Translations under genes and position numbers: made by a program
Notes under the pieces: generated by a model
What the model was told of the DNA's origin: nothing
Database searches by the model: none
Seen by the model: only the letters and a program-made list of their open reading frames with translations
In this document: piece by piece, positions 6,427 to 14,441 of the stretch
How positions within the stretch are numbered: position 1 is the first letter of the stretch
Layout of the letters: each line of letters opens with the position of its first letter
Assembly: GCA_964577625.1 (NCBI GenBank)
Contig: CAZNZP010000014.1
Coordinates: 1-15,395 of the forward strand
DNA: 15,395 nt
Origin: UBA5272 sp964577625
GTDB taxonomy: Bacteria; Patescibacteriota; Minisyncoccia; Phycocordibacterales; UBA5272
Reading direction: 5' to 3'

Positions 6427-7542
6427 ATGGCTGAATTACAAAATGCGGTCTTTTGGATTGAGACAGATAAAATACAACCAAATCCATATCAACCTCGTCG
6501 TGAATTTGATGAGCGCAATTTGCGTGATTTAGCAGAAAGTATTCGTCAGTATGGAGTTTTGCAGCCGCTTGTAGTCACCAGAAGAGAAGATCCGCACGAT
6601 GATGGATCAATTTCTGTGACTTATGAACTTATTGCTGGAGAGAGAAGATTGCGTGCTTCAAAGCTTGCTGGAGTAAAAGAGGTTCCTTGTGTAGTGCGTG
6701 TCGGAGATGACAATAGAGCAAAGCTTGAATTAGCAATTATTGAAAATATTCAAAGAGAAGATTTAAATGCGGTAGATAGAGCAAAATCTTTTCAACAGCT
6801 GGCTGATGAATTTAAACTTTCTTGGGCAGATATTGGGAAGAAAGTGGGAAAAAGTAGAGAGTATGTGTCTAATACTGTGCGTATTCTCATGCTTCCACAA
6901 GAAATTTTAAATGCTCTTGTAGAAGGTAAAATTTCTGAAGGACATACTCGTCCACTTCTTATGTTGGTAGACAAACCAGATGAGCAAATTACTTTGTTTA
7001 AAGAAATGCTTATGAGAAAAATGACTGTTCGTGAAGCAGAAGGTCTAGCTAGAAAAGTAGCATTAGAAAAAGTTCGTAAAAAATCTTTAATGGCAAATCC
7101 TGAGGTAATAGATTTAGAAAAAAGACTTGCTGAAAGTCTTGGCACGAGAGTCTCTATTGAGCCAAAAGAGAAAGGTGGAAAAATTACTATTGATTATTTT
7201 TCCCATGACGAACTTTTAGCTTTAGCGGGACTTATTAAAAGAGTTGGGAGTGAAAAAGTTCACGAAGGTATGTTTGATAAAATAAAAAAAGAAATAGGGT
7301 TTATTGAAGAAGATGGTGAAGGTATAAACACCTCAGGAGCACAGCCTTTAAATCTACAAAATAGTGAAAGCACTGTACCAGTTTTAAACAATGAAGAAAA
7401 TCACATTGGAAAATTATTAGGTCAAAAATCTGAAACCAATTTAGATGATTTTAAGTTAGAAGATGATAGAAGTAAAGAAGAAATTAGAAATTTTGAAGAA
7501 AGGGAAGACGATCTCTATGATATTCGTAATTTTAGCTTATAA
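6427..7542 (+). CDS. parB: ParB-family chromosome partitioning protein
   Basis: ParB proteins are CTP-dependent DNA clamps that load at parS sites and spread, directing origin segregation with ParA and recruiting SMC. The protein has 371 residues. The N-terminal CTP-binding domain contains GERRLRAS (71-78) and ENIQREDLNA (106-115). A helix-turn-helix DNA-binding domain follows (about 125-155, with WADIGKKVGKSREYVSNTV). The C-terminal dimerisation-like domain (about 225-292) has the pattern LEKRLAESLGTRVSI and KITIDYFSHDELLAL. Residues about 293-371 form an acidic, probably disordered tail beyond the usual ParB end. No parA is adjacent, and I found no parS-like 16-mer. The last 6 bases overlap the end of the convergent rel gene. 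smc is about 5 kb away in the same window. Confidence 0.94.
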   Translation: MAELQNAVFWIETDKIQPNPYQPRREFDERNLRDLAESIRQYGVLQPLVVTRREDPHDDGSISVTYELIAGERRLRASKLAGVKEVPCVVRVGDDNRAKLELAIIENIQREDLNAVDRAKSFQQLADEFKLSWADIGKKVGKSREYVSNTVRILMLPQEILNALVEGKISEGHTRPLLMLVDKPDEQITLFKEMLMRKMTVREAEGLARKVALEKVRKKSLMANPEVIDLEKRLAESLGTRVSIEPKEKGGKITIDYFSHDELLALAGLIKRVGSEKVHEGMFDKIKKEIGFIEEDGEGINTSGAQPLNLQNSESTVPVLNNEENHIGKLLGQKSETNLDDFKLEDDRSKEEIRNFEEREDDLYDIRNFSL

Positions 7543-9057
7543 ATTATTTTCAATACCTTTAAGATAGTTTCGTATATGTCTTTTTGCTAAAGATGTAGAA
7601 GCATAATTTAGCCACTTACGACTTGGTTTAGCGTCTTCTTTCACGATAATTTCTACCATATCACCATCCTTTAATTTGGTATCTAGTGAGACCATTTTAG
7701 CGTTTACCATCACTCCAGAAATATGGTTTCCAATGTCAGAGTGCACCATATAAGCAAAATCTACCACCCCAGACCCTTTTGGCATTTCTATCACATCTCC
7801 TTTTGGGGTGTGAATAAACAAAGTCTCATCAAAAAATTCTTCTTTAATATTTTTTATAAAATCTTTATTTTCGGAATCAATATCTTGTGGTTGAAAAAGT
7901 TGTTTTGTCCAAGCGATTTTTTGATTGATGTTATCCATCTTAGATTTTTCTTGTTTATTTTTTACTTTTCTAGAATCGCCAACTTCTTTATAGGCCAAAT
8001 GAGAAGCTATACCATATTCCGCTTCTTCATGCATTTGTTTGGTACGAATTTGTACTTCAAAAGTTCCACCTTCACCATCAAAAACTGTAGTATGAAGAGA
8101 TTGATAACCATTTGGTTTTGGAAGAGCGATATAATCTTTGAATCTTCGTGGTACTGGTCTATAAAGTCCATGAATCACTCCCAAAGCTTGATAACAAGTG
8201 GCTATATCATCTACAATAATTCTCATAGCAGCAATATCATAAATCTTTTGTATATCCCAGTTATGTTTTTTAAGTTTTTCATATAGAGAATGAAGGTGTT
8301 TCAATCTGTGATCTATTTTTAAATATTTAATTTCAAAAATACCTAATTCTTCTTTCACTCTAGCCAAAATTTTAAGCAGATATTCTTCAGAGGCAGTACT
8401 CACTGAGTCAAACATTTCTTTTACTTTTTTATAATCTTCTTCATGTGCATAAGGGAAAGCTTCATCTTCTAATTCACTTTTTAATTTTCCCATACCAATT
8501 CTGTCTGCCAAGCGAGCATGAATTTCTAGAGTCTCTAAAGCTATTCTTCTTCTTTTATCTTCTTCAATATATTCTAGAGTGGAGACATTGTGAAGACGGT
8601 CACAGAGCTTAATAACCACCACACGAATATCATCAGCTAAAGCTACGAAAAATTTTCGCATACTTTCTGCATGTCTCTCCACTCCTTTATATTTAATGGT
8701 GCCGAGTTTGGATACTCCTTCCACTAAAGTCAAAACCTCTTCTCCAAATTCTTTTAATAAAGATTCTCTTGAAGTATTAGTATCTTCTAAAGTATCATGA
8801 AGTAATCCAGCTACAATAGTACTAATATCCATATTTTGTCTAGCAATATTTTTTGCGGTTTCTACACAGTGAACAAAATATGGTTCTCCAGATTTTCTTA
8901 AACTACCTTCATGAGCAATTTTTGCAAAATTAAAAGCTTTTTCAATAACAGCTTTATCCTCATCAGTAAAAACTCTTTCTTTTGGTGCAGAGTCAAAAAT
9001 CTCCTTTAAAATAGGGGATCTATGTTGTAAAACTAAATTATTCTTTTCTTTTTCCAT
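7537..9057 (-). CDS. rel: Bifunctional (p)ppGpp synthetase/hydrolase, short Rel/SpoT
   Basis: Rel-type enzymes make and degrade (p)ppGpp, the alarmone of the stringent response. The protein has 506 residues. The HD hydrolase domain includes His63 and HDTLEDT (87-93) and continues to KLCDRLHN (150-157). The synthetase domain carries KIYDIAAMRIIV (271-282), PKPNGYQSLHT (313-323) and EVQIRT (334-339). A TGS domain follows (about 411-472). The protein ends soon after, so the zinc-finger and ACT/RRM modules of full-length Rel (usually over 700 residues) are missing. Both catalytic domains look intact, so dual activity is likely but regulation by the ribosome may differ. The ATG lies 8 bases from an extended -10 (TGATAGAAT), suggesting a leaderless mRNA. 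The 3' end overlaps parB by 6 bases. Confidence 0.94.
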   Translation of the reverse strand: MEKEKNNLVLQHRSPILKEIFDSAPKERVFTDEDKAVIEKAFNFAKIAHEGSLRKSGEPYFVHCVETAKNIARQNMDISTIVAGLLHDTLEDTNTSRESLLKEFGEEVLTLVEGVSKLGTIKYKGVERHAESMRKFFVALADDIRVVVIKLCDRLHNVSTLEYIEEDKRRRIALETLEIHARLADRIGMGKLKSELEDEAFPYAHEEDYKKVKEMFDSVSTASEEYLLKILARVKEELGIFEIKYLKIDHRLKHLHSLYEKLKKHNWDIQKIYDIAAMRIIVDDIATCYQALGVIHGLYRPVPRRFKDYIALPKPNGYQSLHTTVFDGEGGTFEVQIRTKQMHEEAEYGIASHLAYKEVGDSRKVKNKQEKSKMDNINQKIAWTKQLFQPQDIDSENKDFIKNIKEEFFDETLFIHTPKGDVIEMPKGSGVVDFAYMVHSDIGNHISGVMVNAKMVSLDTKLKDGDMVEIIVKEDAKPSRKWLNYASTSLAKRHIRNYLKGIENNL

Positions 9058-9065
9058 TTTTATCT

Positions 9066-9074
9066 ATTCTATCA
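9066..9074 (-). promoter_or_regulatory. Predicted extended -10 promoter of rel, near-leaderless
   Basis: The minus strand reads TGATAGAAT, a TGN element plus a hexamer matching five of six consensus bases. Only 8 bases lie between it and the rel ATG at 9057, so the transcript should begin within about 2 nt of the start codon. The -35 region is weak. Confidence 0.45.
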
Positions 9075-9117
9075 TTAAAAAGGGTTTTATTAAATTTAAC
9101 ATACTCCTCAAAAAAGC

Positions 9118-9146
9118 TTGACAAATAAAGCTTATTTTGATAGACT
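9118..9146 (+). promoter_or_regulatory. Predicted promoter of the orphan 116-residue gene
   Basis: A perfect -35 TTGACA (9118-9123) is followed by a 17-base spacer and TAGACT (9141-9146), preceded by TGA. Two AAGCTT palindromes (9114-9119 and 9128-9133) sit across the -35 and spacer. Predicted transcription start is near 9153, giving a leader of about 45 nt. The layout closely resembles the promoter of the structured RNA at 14403-14431. Confidence 0.6.
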
Positions 9147-9157
9147 GTTAAAAGTTC

Positions 9158-9173
9158 TTTGAACAAATTCAAA
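9158..9173 (+). repeat. Inverted repeat in the leader of the orphan gene
   Basis: TTTGAA and TTCAAA are separated by CAAA, just downstream of the predicted transcription start. A second overlapping palindrome, GTTC TTT GAAC, covers 9154-9164. It could be an operator or a small leader hairpin. In AT-rich DNA such repeats also arise by chance. Confidence 0.3.
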
Positions 9174-9198
9174 AAGTTTAATTTTTAAAAAAGTGCGT

Positions 9199-9549
9199 AT
9201 GTGTTCACCTAAAACGAAAGGTCTAGATGAGCAGACCTTAAAAAAGCTCTCTTGCTTTGAAGGGGTAATTTTGGAAGAGGATGTACTACAAAAATTCTCT
9301 ATGGAAAGATTGCCACCGGTAACAAATAAAACAGCTAAGTTTTACCGGCTTATAAAGGAGACCGAGTATGAGTATGTTTCATTGTACAAATTTCGAGGAA
9401 TATTAACTTATATTCTAGAAATGTCGGAATACAACATATTTATGCCAGGACAAGATTGTCGAAAACTAGGAAAAATTGCTGATAAATTTCTTCTAGAAAA
9501 TAGACGAGAACCAGTCAATGCTCGTTACAAAAAAAAGGAAGCAATCTAA
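9199..9549 (+). CDS. Unrecognised protein of 116 residues
   Basis: I do not recognise this protein. It is soluble-looking, with no signal peptide or membrane helix. It begins MCSPKTKGLDEQ and has several Glu- and Lys-rich stretches, aromatic residues in the middle (EYEYVSLYKF; YNIFMPGQD) and a basic end (RREPVNARYKKKEAI). Arginine codons include three CGA and one CGG, which are uncommon in the neighbouring genes that prefer AGA and CGT; this may indicate a different history. A GTG at 9193 is a possible alternative start two codons upstream; the ATG is preferred. Evidence for a real gene: a strong promoter upstream (TTGACA, 17, TAGACT), an open frame filling the gap, and a strong terminator 10 bases after the stop. 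It is divergent from rel and convergent with topA, so context gives no function. Confidence 0.75.
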   Translation: MCSPKTKGLDEQTLKKLSCFEGVILEEDVLQKFSMERLPPVTNKTAKFYRLIKETEYEYVSLYKFRGILTYILEMSEYNIFMPGQDCRKLGKIADKFLLENRREPVNARYKKKEAI

Positions 9550-9558
9550 GAACACAAA

Positions 9559-9592
9559 AACACCGCTACGAGTTAGCGGTGTTATTTTTTTA
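9559..9592. terminator. Rho-independent terminator shared by the orphan gene and topA
   Basis: A perfect 10-bp stem (AACACCGCTA against TAGCGGTGTT, loop CGAGT) ends at 9583 and is followed by a T-run (9585-9591). The other strand also has a T-run after the stem, so it can serve converging topA as well. It overlaps the topA stop codon, which lies in the T-run. Confidence 0.92.
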
Positions 9593-11824
9593 TTTATTTA
9601 ATTTGTGAGGATTATGATTTGGGCAGGTCTTGTCAGAACATCGTTCAGGAATTGTTTTTGTGCCTTCCATCATCAATTCTCCACAAAGTTTACAATAGTT
9701 TCCAGTAGGTTTAGCTTTGATTGCTAATTTACAATCTGGATAATTAGAGCAAGAATAAAATATTCCAAATCTTCCTCTTCTTTCTTCAAGATATCCGGTC
9801 TCACATTTATTACACTTTACTCCTGTACTTTTCTTTTGTTTTTCTTCTTCAGATACTTCAATATATTTACACTTTGGATAATTGCCGCAAGCAATAAACT
9901 TTCCATAGCGGCCAGTCCTTTCTATAAGTTTACCTTTTTCACATTTTGGACAGATTTTACCAGTTTCTTTTGGACCTTCCATCACTTCTCCTTCTAAAGT
10001 CCTAGCTCCAGAACAGTCTGGAAATTTAGAACATGAATAAAATTTACCTCCACGAGAAAGCTTGATAATCATTTTTGAATTACATTCTGGACATTTAATA
10101 TCTTTTGGGGCTTCACCAAAATTATTTGTCTTTTCAATTTTATCTTTTTCTTTAATTTCTTTTTGGAAAGGTTTATAAAAATCAGTTAAAAGTTTTTTAT
10201 AAGTCAATTTACCTTCCGCTATTTTATCCAAGTCATCTTCCATTTCAGAAGTGAAATCATCAGAAATATATTTAGCAAAATTTTCTTCTAGAAAATCTGA
10301 AACCACTTCTCCTGTGTCTGTCGGGATAAGAGCTTTATTTACTTTTTCTACATAACCTCTGTCTTCAATAGTGGAGACAATAGAAGCATAAGTTGAAGGG
10401 CGACCAATATCTCTTTTTTCTAATTCTTTAATTAAACTCGCTTCGCTATATCTTCCCAGCGGTAAAGTCTCTTTAGAAATACTATTAATAGCTTTCAAAT
10501 TTAAAGTATCTTCTATATTTAATTTTGGAAGTAAAACATCTTCTCCTTTTCCATCTGGATCAACTTTGAGCCAACCATCAAAAAGCACAATAGATCCATT
10601 AATAAAGAAATTTGGATAATCATTCATCGCTACGCCAGAGGCGAGTTTATTTTTAATATTGGCTATAATTTTTGTTCTTAAAAGTTTAATGTCAGACATT
10701 TGTGAAGCGACTGTCCTATTCCAGATTAAAGTGTAAAGTCTTTTTTCATCAGGAGTAGTCCCAGCACTTAAAGTGGTGACGTGAGTCGGACGAATAGCTT
10801 CATGAGCTTCTTGAGCATTTTTAGACTTTGTTTTATAGACTCTAGTTTCTAAATAATTTTTACCATATTCTTTTGAGATAAAATTAGAAATTTCAGCTAT
10901 AGCAGAAGAGGCGAGATTGGTGGAATCTGTACGCATATAAGTAATAAAACCTTTCTCATAAAGTTTTTGAGCAAGCATCATGGTTTTCTTTGGTGCAAAA
11001 CCAAGTCTACTAGAAGCTGTTTGTTGAAGTGTGGAGGTAGTGAAAGGTGGCTTTGGGGAAGATTTTGCATGAGTTTCTTTTATGTCTTTCACATACCAAG
11101 TACCCGCTTTACCTTCTTTGACAATTTTCTTCGCCAATTCTTCAGCTTCAACTGAATTTAATTCTGGCTTTAACCCTGGCTCTAATTCACAATCAAAGAC
11201 TAGCTTATATTTTTTAGACTCTTTAAGTTTTCCAACGGTTTCTAATTCTGCGGCAATATTAAAGTATTTTACTGGTACAAAATTTCTTATTTCTCTTTCT
11301 CTTTCCATAATTATACGAAGCGCTGGAGATTGTACACGACCTGCAGAGAGACCATATCTTACTTTTTTCCAAATAATTCCAGAAAGTTCATATCCTACCA
11401 ATCTATCAAGCACTCTTCTAGCTTCTTGAGCTTCTTTCAAATTCATATCTATCTCTCTTGTATTTTTGATAGCTTCTAGCACAGCTTCTTTAGTCACTTC
11501 ATAAAAGACAGCTCTTTTGGACTTTTTTAAATCAGCTGCTTCACGTACATGCCAAGCAATAGCTTCTCCTTCACGGTCGGGGTCAGTTGCGAGAATTACC
11601 TCATCAGCTTTTTTAGCTAAAGATTTAATTTCAGAGATTACTTTTTCTTTACCTTTGACTATTTCATAGTGAGGGATAAATCCGTTTTCAATATCTAAAG
11701 CTTTTTTGTTTGATTTTGGTAAGTCGCGAATATGCCCAACAGAAGCACGGACTGTATAGTCTTTGCCTAAATATTTTTCTATTGTTTTTGCTTTGCTTGG
11801 AGATTCTACGATTACTAATTTCAT
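9590..11824 (-). CDS. topA: DNA topoisomerase I (type IA)
   Basis: TopA relaxes negative supercoils by passing strands through a transient single-strand break with a 5'-phosphotyrosine link. The protein has 744 residues. The Toprim domain is at the N-terminus, with VIVESPSKAKTIEKYLG (4-20; Glu7) and DPDREGEAIAWH (81-92). The core includes GLSAGRVQSPALR (158-170) and the active-site Tyr296 in FITYMRTDST. The C-terminus carries four cysteine clusters: Cys578/581/598/604, 625/628/646/652, 671/674/692/698, and a more divergent 711/714/729/734. The first three are typical topoisomerase zinc ribbons that bind single-stranded DNA. The gene is monocistronic by appearance: it has its own extended -10 upstream and the terminator at its 3' end. 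No Shine-Dalgarno sequence is visible. Confidence 0.97.
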   Translation of the reverse strand: MKLVIVESPSKAKTIEKYLGKDYTVRASVGHIRDLPKSNKKALDIENGFIPHYEIVKGKEKVISEIKSLAKKADEVILATDPDREGEAIAWHVREAADLKKSKRAVFYEVTKEAVLEAIKNTREIDMNLKEAQEARRVLDRLVGYELSGIIWKKVRYGLSAGRVQSPALRIIMEREREIRNFVPVKYFNIAAELETVGKLKESKKYKLVFDCELEPGLKPELNSVEAEELAKKIVKEGKAGTWYVKDIKETHAKSSPKPPFTTSTLQQTASSRLGFAPKKTMMLAQKLYEKGFITYMRTDSTNLASSAIAEISNFISKEYGKNYLETRVYKTKSKNAQEAHEAIRPTHVTTLSAGTTPDEKRLYTLIWNRTVASQMSDIKLLRTKIIANIKNKLASGVAMNDYPNFFINGSIVLFDGWLKVDPDGKGEDVLLPKLNIEDTLNLKAINSISKETLPLGRYSEASLIKELEKRDIGRPSTYASIVSTIEDRGYVEKVNKALIPTDTGEVVSDFLEENFAKYISDDFTSEMEDDLDKIAEGKLTYKKLLTDFYKPFQKEIKEKDKIEKTNNFGEAPKDIKCPECNSKMIIKLSRGGKFYSCSKFPDCSGARTLEGEVMEGPKETGKICPKCEKGKLIERTGRYGKFIACGNYPKCKYIEVSEEEKQKKSTGVKCNKCETGYLEERRGRFGIFYSCSNYPDCKLAIKAKPTGNYCKLCGELMMEGTKTIPERCSDKTCPNHNPHKLNK

Positions 11825-11891
11825 AAAGAATAATTTGTTTAAAATAAAAACACAACTTAAGAATTAAAATTATGCAAAATAATTATTTGTC

Positions 11892-11900
11892 ATTATAGCA
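11892..11900 (-). promoter_or_regulatory. Predicted extended -10 promoter of topA
   Basis: The minus strand reads TGCTATAAT, identical to the parB element, with no clear -35. Transcription would start near 11885, giving a leader of about 60 nt. It lies in the 119-base gap between smc and topA; no terminator for smc is visible there, so some topA transcription may also come from smc. Confidence 0.6.
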
Positions 11901-11943
11901 CAGGAGTATAACAGAGGGATTTAAATTTGTAAAATATTATAAG

Positions 11944-14322
11944 CTACTTTGCGTATTCTGTAGCTTCATTAAATTTAATAGAAAGGAGTTTAGATGATCC
12001 GTCAGAGCCAATAGTGACACCATAAAGCACATCACATTGATTCATGGTCTCTCTATTGTGAGTGATGACAAGAAGCTTTGATCTTTCTGCGAGTCGGCGA
12101 ATCATTTTTCCATATTTGCGAGCATTAGACTCATCAAGAGCAGCATCTGTCTCATCAAGCACCATAAATGGAGGATGATTAATAGAAGACATGGCAAAAA
12201 TAAGAGCAATAGAAGACAAAGCTCTTTCGCCACCAGAAAGCATTTGTAAATCTTTAATTTTCTTTTCTGGAAGACTAATAGTAATCTCTATGCCTGGCTC
12301 TTTTTCTTCTTCCGCTTCTTCCAAATTAACTCCTTCCACAATTGGCTTCACAATCTTTTCTAGAGATAAAGAAGCTTTTCCTCCAGGGAAAATCTCATTG
12401 AAGTAATTATTGAAGTTTGTATTGATTTTTTGAAGACCTTGATTAAAGTCGGAGAGTAAAGTATCTTTTAAGTCTTTTATGAGAGTCTCTAAATTGTTTT
12501 GAGAGTTTTCAAGATCAGCAATTTCTCCAGCAAGAAAACTATCTCTTTCTGTGAGATGATTGTATTCATCAAGAATATCTTTAGCATTAATTACACCACT
12601 CTCTTCAATACGGATTCTACTTCTCTCTAATTTTTTACCAAGATCATGTTGAGAAAGTTCAAACAAAACCCTCTCTTCATCTGGCATGGTATTTTCATCA
12701 AAATTCTTATAATCAAAAACTTTATTTCCTATTAAGCTACTCATTTCTTGAATTAGTGTTTCAAAATCTTTTTCTTGTTCAGCGAGATTCTCTTCTCTCA
12801 ATCTAATAGCTTCTTTTTGAGAATAAAGTTTTTCAAGATCTAATTTGAGTTGAAGAATTTTATTATCTAGTTTATAAGTATTTTCTTGAGCATCTTTTTC
12901 TATTCTCTTTAACTCTTCAGATTTTTCTTCTTTTTTAGATATGATTTGATTTTTCTGCTCATCTAATTTTTCCAAAGTGTTTTTCTTTTCAAAAAGTTTA
13001 TCTTCCAGATTTTTGATTTCAGAAGAAAAGTTTTCGGTGGGGGAGTTGTTGGTATTTTTAATTTTATTAACGTCCTGATTTGTCAGTTGCTCAAAAAAAG
13101 CTTTTTCATTTATATTTGTGTCTTTTAAGACAGTATGTAATTCTTCATAATTTTTTAAATCATATAGTTCAAAAATATTCTTCCAGAGCAAATCACGATT
13201 CCCCGCAAAAGAATGTAGATCCTGCTTGTCTATAAAATAATTCTTAACTTCCTCTACCACTTCAGAAATATTTTTTTGGTTTTTAATTTCTTCCTGTTTC
13301 TTTTCCAAAAATTTAATCTCTACTTCTAAATTCAAAATCTCTCTATAAACTCTTTCTCTCTCTTCTAAAATTTGATGTAATTCTCTTTCTATATCTTTTA
13401 ATTCAGTAGATAAAGTCTGAGTTGCTTCATTATTTTCTCCTGCTTCATTTATTCTTTTCTCCGTCTCTCTTTTGGCGTCAGATAATGTGTGAAGCTCTGT
13501 CTCCAAAGCATCAATTTGTCCATCCACACCATTTTGTGGGATATCTTTTCTCTTTCTTTCTATTTCAATATTTTCTTTATAGAGATAAACTTTTAACATC
13601 TCATCAATAAAACCAATCTCTTCTTCTCTTTTTTCTAACTCCTTAACTTGTTTTTTAAGATAATTTAAGTGAGGAAGATTTTCTCTTCGCATGGAAGCGA
13701 TTTGATTAAGATGAATTTTTACTTTTTCCAACTTCTTTTCTCCTTCTTTAATACGCATTTGATAAATTCTTAAACCAAGAGCATCTTCCACCATTTCTCT
13801 TCTTTCAAAGTTATTGGATAAAAGTATTCTATCCGCTTCTCCTTGATTGACTATGGTGTGTCCAGCTACAGAAATATTTGCCATAGCCAACAACTCTTGC
13901 ACATCTTTTAGCCTGACTTTTGTATCATTAATCAAATATTCACTAGTACCATCAGAATAAACTTCACGAGTCAAAACTATTTCATCTAAAGTTATAAAAT
14001 TAGAAAGTGCGGAGCTTGTCTCTGTATTAGAATTGATAATTTTTTCATCTATCTTTTTGGAAGTATTATCCAAATACATAGAAACACTAGCACGAGAAAG
14101 GGGAGCAATTTTGGAAGATCCTTTGAAAATTAAATCACTTCCACTTTTAGAGCGAAGTCCTTTCATGCTTTGTTCTCCAAGTACAAAACGAATGGCCTCA
14201 GCTACATTAGACTTTCCAGAGCCATTTGGACCAACTACACCAGTCACTGGAGCGGTCAAATCAATATTTATTTTTTTTGCAAAGCTCTTAAAACCTTGCA
14301 TGCTGACAGATTTCAGATACAT
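11944..14322 (-). CDS. smc: Compact SMC-family chromosome segregation ATPase
   Basis: SMC proteins are dimeric ATPases that compact and segregate chromosomes by DNA loop extrusion, usually with ScpA and ScpB (not in this window). The protein has 792 residues, against roughly 1,150-1,200 for typical bacterial SMC. The N-terminal head has Walker A GPNGSGKSN (31-39) and Q-loop FVLGEQS. The C-terminal head has the signature LSGGE (695-699) and Walker B FMVLDETDAALD (719-730), so ATP binding and hydrolysis look intact. Charged heptad-like coiled coils run at about 190-345 and 432-575, about half the usual arm length. Between them, residues about 350-432 hold a short non-coil segment without the glycine-rich motifs of a normal hinge. 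An SbcC or RecN identity is unlikely because the head motifs are SMC-like. An extended -10 lies upstream, with an 18-nt leader. Confidence 0.9.
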   Translation of the reverse strand: MYLKSVSMQGFKSFAKKINIDLTAPVTGVVGPNGSGKSNVAEAIRFVLGEQSMKGLRSKSGSDLIFKGSSKIAPLSRASVSMYLDNTSKKIDEKIINSNTETSSALSNFITLDEIVLTREVYSDGTSEYLINDTKVRLKDVQELLAMANISVAGHTIVNQGEADRILLSNNFERREMVEDALGLRIYQMRIKEGEKKLEKVKIHLNQIASMRRENLPHLNYLKKQVKELEKREEEIGFIDEMLKVYLYKENIEIERKRKDIPQNGVDGQIDALETELHTLSDAKRETEKRINEAGENNEATQTLSTELKDIERELHQILEERERVYREILNLEVEIKFLEKKQEEIKNQKNISEVVEEVKNYFIDKQDLHSFAGNRDLLWKNIFELYDLKNYEELHTVLKDTNINEKAFFEQLTNQDVNKIKNTNNSPTENFSSEIKNLEDKLFEKKNTLEKLDEQKNQIISKKEEKSEELKRIEKDAQENTYKLDNKILQLKLDLEKLYSQKEAIRLREENLAEQEKDFETLIQEMSSLIGNKVFDYKNFDENTMPDEERVLFELSQHDLGKKLERSRIRIEESGVINAKDILDEYNHLTERDSFLAGEIADLENSQNNLETLIKDLKDTLLSDFNQGLQKINTNFNNYFNEIFPGGKASLSLEKIVKPIVEGVNLEEAEEEKEPGIEITISLPEKKIKDLQMLSGGERALSSIALIFAMSSINHPPFMVLDETDAALDESNARKYGKMIRRLAERSKLLVITHNRETMNQCDVLYGVTIGSDGSSKLLSIKFNEATEYAK

Positions 14323-14346
14323 AAATAATAGCTATTCTTTTTTAAA

Positions 14347-14355
14347 ATTATAACA
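14347..14355 (-). promoter_or_regulatory. Predicted extended -10 promoter of smc
   Basis: The minus strand reads TGTTATAAT with no clear -35. The predicted start is near 14340, about 18 nt upstream of the smc ATG. It is divergent from the promoter of the structured RNA, about 50 bases away. Confidence 0.55.
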
Positions 14356-14402
14356 CACAAAAAACTTCAGGAATTATCCACTTTTTCTTTTTTCAAAAAA
14401 AC

Positions 14403-14431
14403 TTGCATTATTTTTTAGCTTGTGATAGATT
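14403..14431 (+). promoter_or_regulatory. Predicted promoter of the structured RNA
   Basis: TTGCAT (14403-14408) and TAGATT (14426-14431) are spaced by 17 bases, and TGA precedes the -10. The predicted transcription start is near 14438, at the GG of the GC-richer block. The same -35 hexamer is used in the proposed rpoD promoter, and the -10 (TGATAGATT) resembles that of the orphan gene (TGATAGACT). Confidence 0.55.
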
Positions 14432-14441
14432 TAAATCGGCC

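Noticed and set aside
6427..7542. parS site near parB
   Set aside because: I looked for TGTTTCACGTGAAACA-like palindromes across the window and found none. A tool scan could still find a diverged form.
14374..14382. DnaA-box-like TTATCCACT upstream of smc
   Set aside because: It is one isolated 8-of-9 match, with no cluster, no AT-rich unwinding block and no dnaA or dnaN nearby. A second 8-of-9 match lies inside the 59-residue gene, which suggests chance.
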